Positions 8,781 to 17,210 of a stretch of 64,000 nucleotides of DNA are shown here, one piece after another. Source of the stretch: Rhodoblastus sp963703385 (GTDB lineage Bacteria > Pseudomonadota > Alphaproteobacteria > Rhizobiales > Beijerinckiaceae); the NCBI GenBank assembly GCA_963703385.1, contig OY969816.1, positions 2,480,001 through 2,544,000 on the forward strand, given 5' to 3'. Position 1 is the stretch's first letter, and each line of letters begins with the position of its first letter. The notes below the pieces were generated by a model. That model searched no databases. It saw nothing but the letters and a program-made list of their open reading frames with translations, and was not told where the DNA came from. The position numbers and the translations under genes were made by a program.

Positions 8781-9983
8781 ATGCCGAAAACCGGAAATCT
8801 CGAGACGATCGCCGCCGCCTATGGCGTCGCCGCGGATCAGGCCTTCGGCGCCGTCACGCCGCCCATTGTCCTGTCAAGCACTTTTGCTTTCGCCGGCTTC
8901 GACCAGCCGCGCGCCCACGATTACAGCCGCGGCGCCAATCCGGCGCGGCAATTGCTGGCCGAGGCGCTCGCCCGATTGGAAGGGGGCGCCGGCGCCATCG
9001 TGACCGCGACCGGCATGGCCGCGGTCGACCTGGTTCTGTCGATTCTGAGGCCGCGCGATCTGGTGGTCGCGCCGCACGATTGTTATGGCGGCACATATCG
9101 CCTGCTCGCGGCGCGGCGCGAGCGGGGGCATTGCGATGTCGCCTTTGTGGATCTGAATGACGAGGCGGCGCTGGCCGCGGCGTTGCGGCGGCGTCCTGCC
9201 CTGGTTCTGATCGAAACGCCGAGCAATCCGCTGATGCGCGTGTGCGACATTCGCGCCATCGCCGCGCAGGCCCATGCCTGCGGCGCCAAAGTCGCGGTCG
9301 ACAACACTTTCCTTTCGCCGGCCCTGCAGCAGCCTGTCGCCCTGGGCGCGGATTTTGTCATTCATTCCACCACCAAATATCTGAACGGCCATTCCGACGT
9401 CGTCGGCGGCGCCGTCATAGCGAGCGACAAAAGCGACGCCGAAACTCTTTCCGCCTGGGCCAACACCGCTGGAGTGACCGGCGCGCCCTTCGACTCTTAT
9501 CTGACGTTGCGCGGCTTGCGCACCCTGTTTCCTCGAATCCGCCAGCAGCAGGCCAATGCGGAATCCGTCGCCCGCTTTCTCGAACGTCGTCCCGAGGTCG
9601 CCGCCGTCCATTATCCGGGCCTGGCTTCACACCCCGGCCATGCTGTCGCGAGACGTCAGCAATCCGGTTTCGGCGCCATGCTCAGCTTCGAATTGACCGG
9701 CGGCGTCGAAGCCGTGCGCCAATTCGTCGGCGCGGTGCAGGTTTTCACCCTGGCCGAATCGCTTGGCGGCGTCGAAAGCCTCATCGCCCATCCGGCAACG
9801 ATGACTCATGTCGGCATGGCGGCCGAAGCGCGGCAGGCCGCCGGAATTGGCGATGGACTCCTGAGGCTGTCGGTCGGTCTCGAAGCCGAAGCCGATCTCA
9901 TCTCGGGCCTCGAAGCCGGTTTCGCCGCATTGGGCAATTTGCCGCAGCCCTCGATTGCCGGCGGCCCGCCTTTCGCGAGTTGA
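8781..9983 (+). CDS. Cystathionine gamma-synthase family PLP enzyme (MetB/MetZ-like)
   Basis: A 400-residue Cys/Met-metabolism PLP enzyme. TPPIVLSSTFAF near residue 25, the YSRGANPAR motif, the TGMAA motif, ETPSNP with the PLP-contacting Asp in AVDNTFLSP, and the PLP lysine in HSTTKYLNGHSDVVGG are all in place. It would condense an activated homoserine with cysteine or sulfide on the way to methionine. Sequence alone does not separate cystathionine gamma-synthase from O-succinylhomoserine sulfhydrylase. The next gene starts 12 bases later and is probably co-transcribed. Confidence 0.85.
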   Translation: MPKTGNLETIAAAYGVAADQAFGAVTPPIVLSSTFAFAGFDQPRAHDYSRGANPARQLLAEALARLEGGAGAIVTATGMAAVDLVLSILRPRDLVVAPHDCYGGTYRLLAARRERGHCDVAFVDLNDEAALAAALRRRPALVLIETPSNPLMRVCDIRAIAAQAHACGAKVAVDNTFLSPALQQPVALGADFVIHSTTKYLNGHSDVVGGAVIASDKSDAETLSAWANTAGVTGAPFDSYLTLRGLRTLFPRIRQQQANAESVARFLERRPEVAAVHYPGLASHPGHAVARRQQSGFGAMLSFELTGGVEAVRQFVGAVQVFTLAESLGGVESLIAHPATMTHVGMAAEARQAAGIGDGLLRLSVGLEAEADLISGLEAGFAALGNLPQPSIAGGPPFAS

Positions 9984-9994
9984 AAGGATTCCAG

Positions 9995-10300
9995 TTGAGC
10001 GCGGAATATATTTTACGCGGCTTGCGCTTTCGTGGCGCGGAAAGCGCGCGAATCGAAGCGAGGCTGGTCGAGCGGGTGGGCGCCGAGCAATGGCGCGCTA
10101 TCCTTCGTCCCGCGCAACATGCGCGAGCAGGCGACCGCCTGCGTTTCGGTGAAAGTTCCGAGAGCTTGGCCTGCATGCTGGGATTTCTCGATGCGGAAGT
10201 GGTCGCGATCTCCGGCGAGGAGGCCGTGCTCGCTTTCGCCTTTTCGGGCGCCGCGCTGGACGAGGCGCTGGAGCGTCTGGATCGCCCGCCGCAATTGTGA
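9995..10300 (+). CDS. Stand-alone QueA-barrel-like small protein (copy 1)
   Basis: A 101-residue protein starting at a TTG with a GAAAGGA site 6 bases upstream. The middle, WRAILRPAQHARAGDRLRFG, then LDAEVVAI, then the C-terminal FSGAALDEALERLDRPPQL, follow the pattern of the small beta-barrel domain of QueA (tRNA preQ1 ribosyltransferase-isomerase), but the catalytic barrel of QueA is absent. A close paralog is at 39142-39459; both share the GLRFRG-x2-SAR N-terminus and the GDRLRFGESSES block. It lies just upstream of an NsrR-type site and fdxA. I do not know its function. Confidence 0.65.
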   Translation: MSAEYILRGLRFRGAESARIEARLVERVGAEQWRAILRPAQHARAGDRLRFGESSESLACMLGFLDAEVVAISGEEAVLAFAFSGAALDEALERLDRPPQL

Positions 10301-10426
10301 GAGCGGCAAAGCGTCGGAAGGCGCTCTTTGCGCATGAAGCGCATGTGCGCGCCGGCCGTCGCGCCGCTGGGATCGCTCCTGGCTAAAACATGTATTTTTT
10401 CTATTGCTTTTCGCCAACTCTTATAT

Positions 10427-10449
10427 AAGATATATTTCTAATTCATCTT
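10427..10449 (+). promoter_or_regulatory. NsrR-type operator upstream of fdxA
   Basis: A 23-bp dyad with half sites AAGATATATTT and TAATTCATCTT separated by one base. This matches the 11-1-11 NsrR consensus (AAGATGYATTT and its complement) very well. It ends 28 bases before the fdxA start, so binding would block transcription. Confidence 0.75.
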
Positions 10450-10477
10450 TTGCCGCGTCGCGAAAGGAGCGCCGGTC

Positions 10478-10816
10478 ATGACCCATGTGGTCACCGACAA
10501 CTGCATCAAGTGCAAATATATGGACTGCGTCGAAGTTTGCCCGGTCGACTGTTTCTACGTGGGCGAGAATATGCTCGTCATCCACCCGGATGAATGCATC
10601 GACTGCGGCGTCTGTGTTCCCGAATGTCCAGCGGAAGCGATTTTTCCTGACACCGACGACGCGGCGACGCCGTTCTGGCTCGATCTGAACAAAACCTATG
10701 CCGAACGCTGGCCGAACATCCTGAAAAAAGGCGAGCCGCCCGCCGACGCCAGGGAATGGGACGGCGCGCCAGACAAATATGCCAAGCACTTCAGCGACAA
10801 GCCCGGCTCCGGCTGA
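10478..10816 (+). CDS. fdxA: 7Fe-type ferredoxin FdxA
   Basis: A 112-residue ferredoxin with C-x2-C-x4-C-x3-CP (CIKCKYMDCVEVCP) and C-x2-C-x2-C-x3-CP (CIDCGVCVPECP), followed by the conserved tail (LDLNKTYAERWPNI). That is one [3Fe-4S] and one [4Fe-4S] cluster. Close homologs in rhizobia are very common. Its placement behind an NsrR-type operator and in front of NO-associated genes suggests a redox partner in nitrosative or oxidative stress. Confidence 0.93.
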   Translation: MTHVVTDNCIKCKYMDCVEVCPVDCFYVGENMLVIHPDECIDCGVCVPECPAEAIFPDTDDAATPFWLDLNKTYAERWPNILKKGEPPADAREWDGAPDKYAKHFSDKPGSG

Positions 10817-10921
10817 GGCTCGGACCTATCGCCTCCCATCCGGGGGCGTCGCAAGGAGGCGCGATGTCGCGGGCGCCTCCCCGTCATGAAACGCCGCGAC
10901 CGCAAACGAAAGAGGCCCGAT

Positions 10922-11173
10922 ATGCCGCAGTCAACACCCGCCCCGACCGTCGACCTCCGTCCACTCGCGCCGGCGCAACGCCATCAGAAAATCTTCGAAC
11001 TCACCGACGCGCTCGGCGTCGGCGAATCCTTCCTCCTCGTCAACGATCACGATCCGAAGCCTTTGCATTATCAACTCGAAGCTGAATGGCCCGGCCAGTT
11101 CTCCTGGGCTTATGTGGAGCGCGGGCCGGAGGTCTGGCGCGTCGAGATCGGTCGGGCGGCCAAGGCCGCGTGA
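10922..11173 (+). CDS. DUF2249 domain protein
   Basis: An 83-residue DUF2249 protein: VDLRPLAPAQRHQKIFELTDALGVGESFLLVNDHDPKPLHYQLE followed by a FSWAYVERGPEVWRVEI ending. The NDHDPKPLHYQ motif is typical. DUF2249 proteins commonly occur beside NO reductase, NnrS and hemerythrin genes; their biochemical role is unproven. The ATG at 10922 has an AAAGAGG site. It probably belongs to the fdxA transcription unit. Confidence 0.8.
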   Translation: MPQSTPAPTVDLRPLAPAQRHQKIFELTDALGVGESFLLVNDHDPKPLHYQLEAEWPGQFSWAYVERGPEVWRVEIGRAAKAA

Positions 11174-11252
11174 CCGGGCGGGTGGCGGCTTCGTCCTCCC
11201 CTCACGAGCCGCCACCCTGCCTTTCCCCGTCGGCTTTTTCGGAGGTCACGCG

Positions 11253-12603
11253 ATGTCTGGCGCTTCGGTCGCACGCTGGTCCATGAGTTATTTCGCCGCC
11301 GCTTTGGCCTGCCTGCTCGGCGCGCTGGCGCTGATGGCCGCGGGCTACGGCTATCCCGGGCAGCCGGCCCAGGCGCCGCAAACGCTGGTCGTCGTGCATC
11401 TCGTCGCGCTCGGCTGGTTGAGCGCCCTGATGCTCGGCGCCTTGACGCAATTCGTCCCCGTGCTGGTTTCGCAAAAGCTGTTCAGCGACCTTGCGCCACC
11501 CATCGTCCTCGCCTGCCACTTCCTCGGCCTCGCCGGCCTCCTCGGCGGCTTCGTCGGCCTCGACCGGTCGTGGCGGAGCAGCGCGTTGCTGCTGCCGGCG
11601 GGAGGCCTTCTGCTTTCGCTCGGATTCGTTCTCGCGATCATCAACCTCGGCGCGACCCTGGCGCGCAACCGGCCGCTCGCGGCGCCGGCGAAAATCGCCG
11701 CCGCTGGCCTGGCGAGCCTGCCGATCGTCTTCGGCCTCGGCTTCGTCTTCACTCTGGCCCTCGGCGGGTGGGTTTCCGGCGCAGGGACCGCGAGGCTCCT
11801 GGCCGACGATCTTTCCGTCCACGCCGCCGCCGGATTTGGAGGTTGGCTGACCTTCGTCGCCATGGGGGTGAGCTATCGCCTCCTGGCGATGTTCATGCTT
11901 GCTCCGGACGCCGGCGGGCGCCTGACAAAAGCCGTATTTTGGCTGGGCGCCGGCGCGATCGTCATGCTCCTTCAAGCCATCCCCGCCGCTTCGCCGCGCC
12001 TGGCGGTTTCGCCGCGCTTCCTCGCCGTCGCCTTGGGTTTCGTCGCCGTGGCCTTTTATCTTTGGGAGGTCTCCCGGCTTTTCCGTCAGAGAAAACGCCG
12101 CAAGCTCGAACTCAATTCGAAAATGTCCGGCGTCGCCCTGGCCTGGCTCGCGATCGCCGCCCTGGCTCTGCCCGTCTCGCTGGCCATCGACGCGCCGTCG
12201 CCCGCGTCCGAGACCATTCTGTTCATCGTCGCCTTCGGGTGGCTGACGGGCCTCGGCCTCGCCATGCTCTACAAGATCGTCGCCTTTCTCACATGGCTCG
12301 AATGCTACGGCCATTGGCTCGGCAAACGGCAGACGCCGCGCGTCCAGGACCTGGTCAGGGAGGAAAGGGCGCTGCCCTGGTTCGTCCTCTATCACCTCGC
12401 CGTCTTCTGCGCAGCGGCGGCCTTGGCGCTGCAATGGAGCGCCGCCTTTCGGCTCGCGAGTCTGGCGATGTTCGGCGCCACTGCGGCGATCGGGCTCGAA
12501 GATCATGCGCACGCGGCGCCTCGCGGCCGTTCCGGCCGCGCTCGCGCCGCCGGAAGGCGCGCCGCCTCTTTTGTTTTCCCGCTTGCGTCCCACCAAAGCC
12601 TGA
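11253..12603 (+). CDS. Multi-pass membrane protein of NO-response loci (heme-copper/NnrS-like)
   Basis: About 11-12 hydrophobic segments and conserved histidines (VVHLVALGWLSALMLGA, CHFLGL, SVHAAAGFGGWLTFVAMGVSYRL, ECYGHWLG) suggest a heme- or metal-binding membrane protein related to NnrS or to subunit I of heme-copper oxidases. A GGAGG precedes the ATG at 11253. As sequenced, the frame runs through into the next gene without a stop. In the +1 frame from about 12500 the sequence ends with a TGA at 12601 directly before the ribosome-binding site of the next gene, so I think a single-base insertion near 12500 removed the real stop. Confidence 0.7.
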
Positions 12604-12614
12604 GGAGCCTGCAC

Positions 12615-13163
12615 ATGAGCGCTGACATTTTATCGCTTGATTTACGGCCCGTGTTGCGCGCGGGAGGCGAACCGATCGCCGACATCATGCGCGCCATAAG
12701 CCGGCTGGAGCCCGGCCAGAGGCTTCGCCTGATGACGACGTTCAAACCGGTCCCGCTGTTCGGCCTTCTCGACAAGAAGGGCTTCGACCACACCGAATCC
12801 CAACTGGCCGACGATGAATGGGAAGTCCTGTTCACGCCTCGGACGGAACGGCGCGCGCCCGCTGCCGTCAAGGCCGCCGAAGCGGAAGTCCCTCTCGCCG
12901 CGCCCTGGGCCGAATGGCCCGCCGCGACGCGCTTTCTCGACAATCGCGAGCTGGAGCAGCCCGAGCCGATGATCCGGACGCTGGCCATGATCGAAGAGAT
13001 GCGCCCGGGCGAAGTCCTTTCCGTTCTCCTGAACCGAAAGCCCGCTTTTCTTCTGCCCGAACTCGATCGGCGCGGTCATCTCTGGCGGGGCGGCTTCGCG
13101 GAGGGCGAGAAAGCCTATCGGCTGACCGTGCTGATCCGCGAAGGCAAAGGCGAAACGCCATGA
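12615..13163 (+). CDS. Tandem DUF2249 domain protein
   Basis: A 182-residue product with two DUF2249 domains: LSLDLRPVLRAGGEPIADIM with MTTFKPVPLFGLLDKKGF (residues about 5-72), then FLDNRELEQPEPMIRTLAMIE with LNRKPAFLLPELDRRGH (about 105-175). The ATG at 12615 is preceded by GAGGAG. In the raw frame it is fused to the upstream membrane protein, which I regard as an indel effect. It overlaps the DUF59 gene by ATGA. The role is inferred only from association with NO-response genes. Confidence 0.75.
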   Translation: MSADILSLDLRPVLRAGGEPIADIMRAISRLEPGQRLRLMTTFKPVPLFGLLDKKGFDHTESQLADDEWEVLFTPRTERRAPAAVKAAEAEVPLAAPWAEWPAATRFLDNRELEQPEPMIRTLAMIEEMRPGEVLSVLLNRKPAFLLPELDRRGHLWRGGFAEGEKAYRLTVLIREGKGETP

Positions 13164-13477
13164 ACGCCCGGGAACGCCTCGCCGAAGCGGTTCGGCAATC
13201 GCTGCGCACGGTCATCGATCCAGAGATCGGTCTGAACATCGTCGATGTCGGGCTCGTTTACGACGTGGAAGCGGATGACAACGCGGTCGTAAATGTCACG
13301 ATGACGACGACGACGCGCGGTTGTCCCGCAACCCACTATCTGCGGCAAGGCGCCGAGGCAGCGGCGGCGCAAACCGCGGGCGTCGCCGCCGCCGTCGTGA
13401 CTCTCACCTATGACCCGCCCTGGGACCCCGAGCTGATGTCGCAGACGGCGCGGGAAATTCTGGGATTCGGTCGATGA
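13160..13477 (+). CDS. DUF59/MIP18-type iron-sulfur assembly protein
   Basis: A 105-residue single-domain protein: AVRQSLRTVIDPEIGLNIVDVGLVYDVE at the N-terminus, then MTTTTRGCPATHYL with the conserved Cys, and TYDPPWDPELMSQTAREILG at the end. This is the MIP18/PaaD/SufT family, which helps insert iron-sulfur clusters. It overlaps the genes on both sides by 4 bases. It may serve iron-sulfur proteins damaged by NO, such as FdxA and the NsrR-like regulators. Confidence 0.85.
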   Translation: MNARERLAEAVRQSLRTVIDPEIGLNIVDVGLVYDVEADDNAVVNVTMTTTTRGCPATHYLRQGAEAAAAQTAGVAAAVVTLTYDPPWDPELMSQTAREILGFGR

Positions 13478-13695
13478 GCGGCGCTATTCGACAGAACGGC
13501 GCGCCGGAGGACGAAGCGTCGGCGCTCATTGGCCTGCTGATCGAGTCGCTGCTGGCTCTCGCGGCGGCGGGCGAGGCCGAGGCCGCCTGTCGCCTGGCCG
13601 GGCGCGGCTTCGCGCTGCTGCGGCGAAGCTCGCCGCGGCTTGCGCAGAAATTCAATGCTTTGTTGCATCGCCTCGCGCCGATGACTTCATCCTGA
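13474..13695 (+). CDS. Small helical hypothetical protein
   Basis: A 73-residue Ala/Leu-rich, probably all-helical protein (LIGLLIESLLALAAAGEAEAACRLAGRGFALL). It overlaps the stop of the DUF59 gene by ATGA and is followed 11 bases later by the hemoglobin fusion gene, so it is a real member of the operon. I do not recognise a family. Small helical proteins at this position in NO clusters are often companions of the DUF59 protein; this is inference. Confidence 0.55.
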   Translation: MSGAIRQNGAPEDEASALIGLLIESLLALAAAGEAEAACRLAGRGFALLRRSSPRLAQKFNALLHRLAPMTSS

Positions 13696-13706
13696 AAGGC
13701 GACAGC

Positions 13707-14459
13707 ATGATGGCGAACCACGGCCTGCCCATGTTTCCTGGGTTCAGCGGCGCCGGCGCCCCGGTGGAATTCACGAAGGCGACGACGCCGGAAGAACTGC
13801 GCCTTGGCCGTGCGACGGCCTGTCGCTTCTGGACCATGGTTCTCGCGGGCGAGGGCGGGCTGGAAATGGCCGAAGCCGGATCGAAACCGCCGCGCCGCCG
13901 CGCGATCGAGTCGGGAAAGAGCCGGCTCATCCGGCCCGGCGTCGAATACCGGGTCGAATTACCCAAATCGGGGCGCTTTTCCATCGCCTGGTTCCGTAAC
14001 TGCGCCTTGGCGGGGCGGGCGGCGCGGCGAAAACCTCATCCCGCCGCGCCGGGGCTGCTCGTTGGCGTCGACGAGGATCTGATCCGGCGGATCGTCGTCG
14101 CCTTTTATGCGCGAATTCGCCTCGATCCGGTTCTCGGTCGGATTTTCGACCAAGCGATCCGCGATTGGCCGGCGCATCTGGAAAGGATGTGCGACTTCTG
14201 GTCCTCGGTGCTCCTGATCACAGGCGCATATAAGGGAGGCGTCCTGGAGGCGCATGCGGGGATGGCGGCTCTGGAGCCTCGGCATTTCGCGCGCTGGCTC
14301 GAACTGTTCGACCGCACGGCCGCCGAGCTTGGCAGTGCGACGCAGGCCTCCCTTTTCAGCGCCCGCGCCTTGAAAATAGCCCGGCGCATCGAGGCTGGCT
14401 TCGCCAAAAGCGCATCGGCTTCGCCTTGCCCGGCATGTCAGCCTTTTGCCGCGGCTTGA
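13707..14459 (+). CDS. DUF1971-like domain fused to group III truncated hemoglobin
   Basis: A 250-residue protein with two parts. Residues about 1-100 resemble DUF1971 (a cupin-like fold): EFTKATTPEELRLGR-x6-FWTMVLAGEGGLEM and SRLIRPGVEYRVELP. Residues about 115-230 are a group III truncated hemoglobin: IVVAFYARIRLDPVLGRIF, then HLERMCDFWSSVLLITGAYKG with the conserved W, then HAGMAALEPRHFARWLELF holding the likely proximal histidine. The globin part would bind O2 or NO. The ATG has a GAAAGG site. The NO-linked context supports a role in NO detoxification or sensing. Confidence 0.72.
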   Translation: MMANHGLPMFPGFSGAGAPVEFTKATTPEELRLGRATACRFWTMVLAGEGGLEMAEAGSKPPRRRAIESGKSRLIRPGVEYRVELPKSGRFSIAWFRNCALAGRAARRKPHPAAPGLLVGVDEDLIRRIVVAFYARIRLDPVLGRIFDQAIRDWPAHLERMCDFWSSVLLITGAYKGGVLEAHAGMAALEPRHFARWLELFDRTAAELGSATQASLFSARALKIARRIEAGFAKSASASPCPACQPFAAA

Positions 14460-14597
14460 GCTGGAGCCAATTTCGTGCGCCTTGCGCGACGCGCCGGATG
14501 AATGTTGATACGGGGCGCGCCGCAAGCCAAAATAGACTGACAGGATTTCTTGTCGGGCGCTCCCTCGTCATGGAGCCATGCGCGGGCGGGATCGATC

Positions 14598-15026
14598 ATG
14601 CGACTGATGAGCTTCACCGACTATGCCCTTCGAATGCTGATGTACGCCGCCGTTCGGCAGGACCGGCTCGTCACGATCGAGGAAATCGCGAATGTTTTCG
14701 ATATTTCGCGAGGCCATCTCATGAAGGTCGCCAATGCTCTCACCCGCGCGGAACTCATGACGGCGGTGCGCGGGCGTTCTGGCGGCCTGCGGCTGGCGCG
14801 GCCGCCGGAGAAGATCGGCCTCGGCGCGGTCATCCGCGCCATCGAACCCGATTTCGCGCTGGTCGAATGTTTCGGTGAAGAGGACCATTGCCTGATCACC
14901 CGGCGTTGCCGGTTGCGCGGAATCCTGCATGAAGGCCTCGACGCCTTCAACGCCGTCCTCGACAAATATACGCTCGCCGACCTGATGCTGAGACCGAAGG
15001 ATTTCGGCGTCCGTCCGGCCGCCTGA
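14598..15026 (+). CDS. Rrf2/NsrR-family transcription regulator (copy 1)
   Basis: A 142-residue winged-helix protein: MRLMSFTDYALRMLMYAAV, the DNA-recognition helix region ISRGHLMKVANAL, the wing VRGRSGGLRLA, and a cluster-binding segment ECFGEEDHCLITRRCRLRGIL with three cysteines spaced C-x6-C-x5-C. NsrR uses such cysteines to hold a [4Fe-4S] cluster that reacts with NO. Together with the 23-bp NsrR-type dyads in this region, it is the best candidate for their binder. A near duplicate follows at 15282. Confidence 0.85.
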   Translation: MRLMSFTDYALRMLMYAAVRQDRLVTIEEIANVFDISRGHLMKVANALTRAELMTAVRGRSGGLRLARPPEKIGLGAVIRAIEPDFALVECFGEEDHCLITRRCRLRGILHEGLDAFNAVLDKYTLADLMLRPKDFGVRPAA

Positions 15027-15214
15027 GCGGTTTCGTCCAGGCCATGACGGAGGGTTCGGCGAAATGGCGTGGCCGGGCGGCGCCCAGCGCGGGTCTCGTT
15101 TTATTTTCGGCCTTTGCCGTTCGCCGTTGAACCTGCGGCGCTTGGGACCCACGCCTCGCTTTTGCGCTGGCCGTCCGCGCCCGGCTTCCCTCCTCGGTCT
15201 CGGCGGACTTGTAA

Positions 15215-15237
15215 AAGAGACATTTTATTGATACCTT
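15215..15237 (+). promoter_or_regulatory. NsrR-type operator upstream of the second Rrf2 gene
   Basis: Half sites AAGAGACATTT and ATTGATACCTT with one central base, in the same 11-1-11 layout as the fdxA site. It lies 44 bases upstream of the start at 15282, which points to autoregulation. Confidence 0.6.
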
Positions 15238-15281
15238 TGAAGCGACAATTTCAACCAACTCCGCCTTCGCCAGGGACAATC

Positions 15282-15710
15282 ATGCGACTGATGAGTTTTA
15301 CCGACTACGCTCTGCGGCTGCTGATGTACGCGGCGGCGCAGGAAGGACGTTTGATCACGATCGAGGAGACGTCCGCGGTTTTCCATATCTCGTTCGGCCA
15401 TGTCAAAAAGGTCGCCTACACGCTCGCGCGCGCCGGCTACCTGAAGGCGGTGCGCGGCAGGGGCGGCGGTCTGACGCTGGCGATGGCCCCAGACCAGATT
15501 CGCCTCGGCGACGTCATACGCGCGACCGAACCCGATTTCGCCATGGCCGAATGTTTCGCGCCCGGAAACGAATGCATCATCACGCGTCACTGCCGGATGC
15601 GCGGCATCCTGCACGAGGGGCTCGGCGCATTCAATGCGGTTCTCGACAAATATACCTTGGCGGATCTGATGCTGAAGCCGAAGAACTTCGGCGTTCGGCC
15701 GGCGGCCTGA
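15282..15710 (+). CDS. Rrf2/NsrR-family transcription regulator (copy 2)
   Basis: 142 residues, the same length as copy 1 and strongly similar from end to end (MRLMSFTDYALRLLMYAA; ECFAPGNECIITRHCRMRG with C-x6-C-x5-C; the identical C-terminus FGVRPAA). The recognition helix differs (SFGHVKKVAYTLARAG against SRGHLMKVANALTRAE), so the two copies may prefer different sites or have split roles. They arose by tandem duplication. An NsrR-type dyad sits in its promoter. Confidence 0.85.
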   Translation: MRLMSFTDYALRLLMYAAAQEGRLITIEETSAVFHISFGHVKKVAYTLARAGYLKAVRGRGGGLTLAMAPDQIRLGDVIRATEPDFAMAECFAPGNECIITRHCRMRGILHEGLGAFNAVLDKYTLADLMLKPKNFGVRPAA

Positions 15711-15835
15711 GCTTCATCGGTCGCCGCGGCGACGCCCGATGGCGAGCCGTCGTCGATCGTCCGGCCGAGCGACAAGTTGTGGGGGCGCAGGCGGAGGGCG
15801 TGCGCGTGACGGCGATCGCCGGCCTGGAAGCCAGG

Positions 15836-16075
15836 CTATTTCTTTGCCGCGCCGGACCCCGTCCCGACCTCAGCGGTTGCGGCGCGGACTGCGGCGACTT
15901 CCATCCATTCGCGAAGAAGCCCCTGGTCGTCCCTGGAAAAAGGGGCCCGGCGCTTGATGTCGTCCAGCGTTTCGCCGGGATGACAAGCCGCGAAATCCTC
16001 GCGGATCAGCGATTCCAGATAAGCTCGCTCGGCCTCGCTGCGCGGCCGAAAATGATCGTGCGAATTGGTCAACAT
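15836..16075 (-). CDS. Small hypothetical protein
   Basis: 79 residues beginning MLTNSHDHFRPRSEAERAYL, acidic and probably helical (LESLIREDFAACHPGETLDDIKRRAPF). I do not recognise a family. It lies downstream of the frameshifted DUF2249 gene on the same strand and may be expressed from the same NsrR-type promoter. The coding call rests on length and a protein-like composition. Confidence 0.45.
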   Translation of the reverse strand: MLTNSHDHFRPRSEAERAYLESLIREDFAACHPGETLDDIKRRAPFSRDDQGLLREWMEVAAVRAATAEVGTGSGAAKK

Positions 16076-16139
16076 GCCGCCAGTCCTCTTTCCCACGGCC
16101 ATGGTTCGAGCCATTCGATCCGGCCATGCGATCGGCCGC

Positions 16140-16956
16140 TCACGCCGGTTTCGATGACGCAGACCATGATCCACGGCCGCTCCTGCATGATCGCCCGGTT
16201 CCGCATCTCCGCAGGCGCAAACGCGCGCGCCACGTCTCCGGCCCATCCTCCAGCCAGGTCCAATCGCAGCGCTCGCCATGACGCGCGTGCAACTGCAGCC
16301 GAAGAGGCTTGGGATCATGCTCGAGCACGAGCTGAAGCGAATCGTTGGGATCGAGATGTTCGAACAACTGAAAGATCACCCTGTGCCGATAGCGGGGGTC
16401 GATATCCGCAATCTTGATGACACGTTCGTTGCGGCCTCGTTGGGACCTGTTTCGATCCTCGGTGTTTCCTCCTCCCACCAAATCGGCGGCGGCGTCCACA
16501 GCCTCCCTGGTCGTCCGGTCGAGGTCGAGATAAAGCGCAGCAAGGCGCGAGATTATGCGCGCGGCGAGTTCCGGCTGGAGCAGCTCGTACACGAAGGCGC
16601 GAAAGTAGGGCTTCAAGATTTCGACCTGTAACGCCGCGCTCGGCGTCAAGGAGATCGAGAATATTGCGCGCGAGCGGGGACAAGCCCGCGCGTGCAGCCA
16701 TCGGATCGAAAATTGCGCGCAGACTCTCCTCCACGCGCCCCCAATCCCCGCCGGAAATATGGGTGAAGACGTTATTGACGTGGGGATGGCTGCGGAAGGC
16801 GACGCGCGTGCGAAACGCAAGTTCGTCGGCGGAGATTTCCGCGCGAGCGCGTTTATGGCGCGAAGATGAATTCCCCGATGACGCTCCAGGCCGAAGCCAT
16901 TCGTCCGCAGCGAGCTGAATCGCCGGCTGACCGCTTGTATTCGAGTGATGGACCAT
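16140..16956 (-). pseudogene. Helical domain plus DUF2249 protein, frameshifted
   Basis: Reading from 16956, the first frame gives an alpha-helical region (DELAFRTRVAFRSHPHVNNVF, then SLRAIFDPMAARAGLSPLARNILDLLDAERG). From about 16630 the protein continues in the next frame: LQVEILKPYFRAFVYELLQPEL, and then a clear DUF2249 domain (DIDPRYRHRVIFQLFEHLDPNDSLQLV, EHDPKPLRLQLHA, DWTWLEDGPETWRARL). A single-base insertion in the GGCG run near 16632 explains the break. A strong NsrR-type dyad lies 15 bases upstream of the start, so the gene is an NO-regulon member. Confidence 0.65.
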
Positions 16957-16970
16957 TGGCGCCTCGCTTA

Positions 16971-16993
16971 AAGAGATACTTTATCTATCTCTT
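16971..16993 (-). promoter_or_regulatory. NsrR-type operator, near-perfect dyad
   Basis: AAGAGATACTT - T - ATCTATCTCTT; the outer eight bases are a perfect inverted repeat. It precedes the minus-strand DUF2249 gene by 15 bases. The divergent gene at 17211 has its own site. Confidence 0.7.
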
Positions 16994-17153
16994 ATCACAC
17001 TCCGGGCGTAATGCAAGGGAGGGAAGCCGCCGAACCGCGCGTGCTTTGGCGCCGCCCGCCAATACGCGAACGAGCGGGTCGGTGGGTGCGCGCCTTGCCG
17101 CCGCGCGCTGTTTTCCTGCTCGACGGCTGTTGCAATCCCGGATTGACGGCCAT

Positions 17154-17176
17154 AAGAGACATTTATAATATCTGGT
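17154..17176 (+). promoter_or_regulatory. Probable NsrR-type half/degenerate operator
   Basis: The left half AAGAGACATTT is as good as in the other sites; the right half (TAATATCTGGT) is poorly symmetric. It lies 35 bases before the start of the gene at 17211. Confidence 0.5.
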
Positions 17177-17210
17177 TAGTGACGCGGCTGGCTTCCGGGA
17201 GGACACAAGG

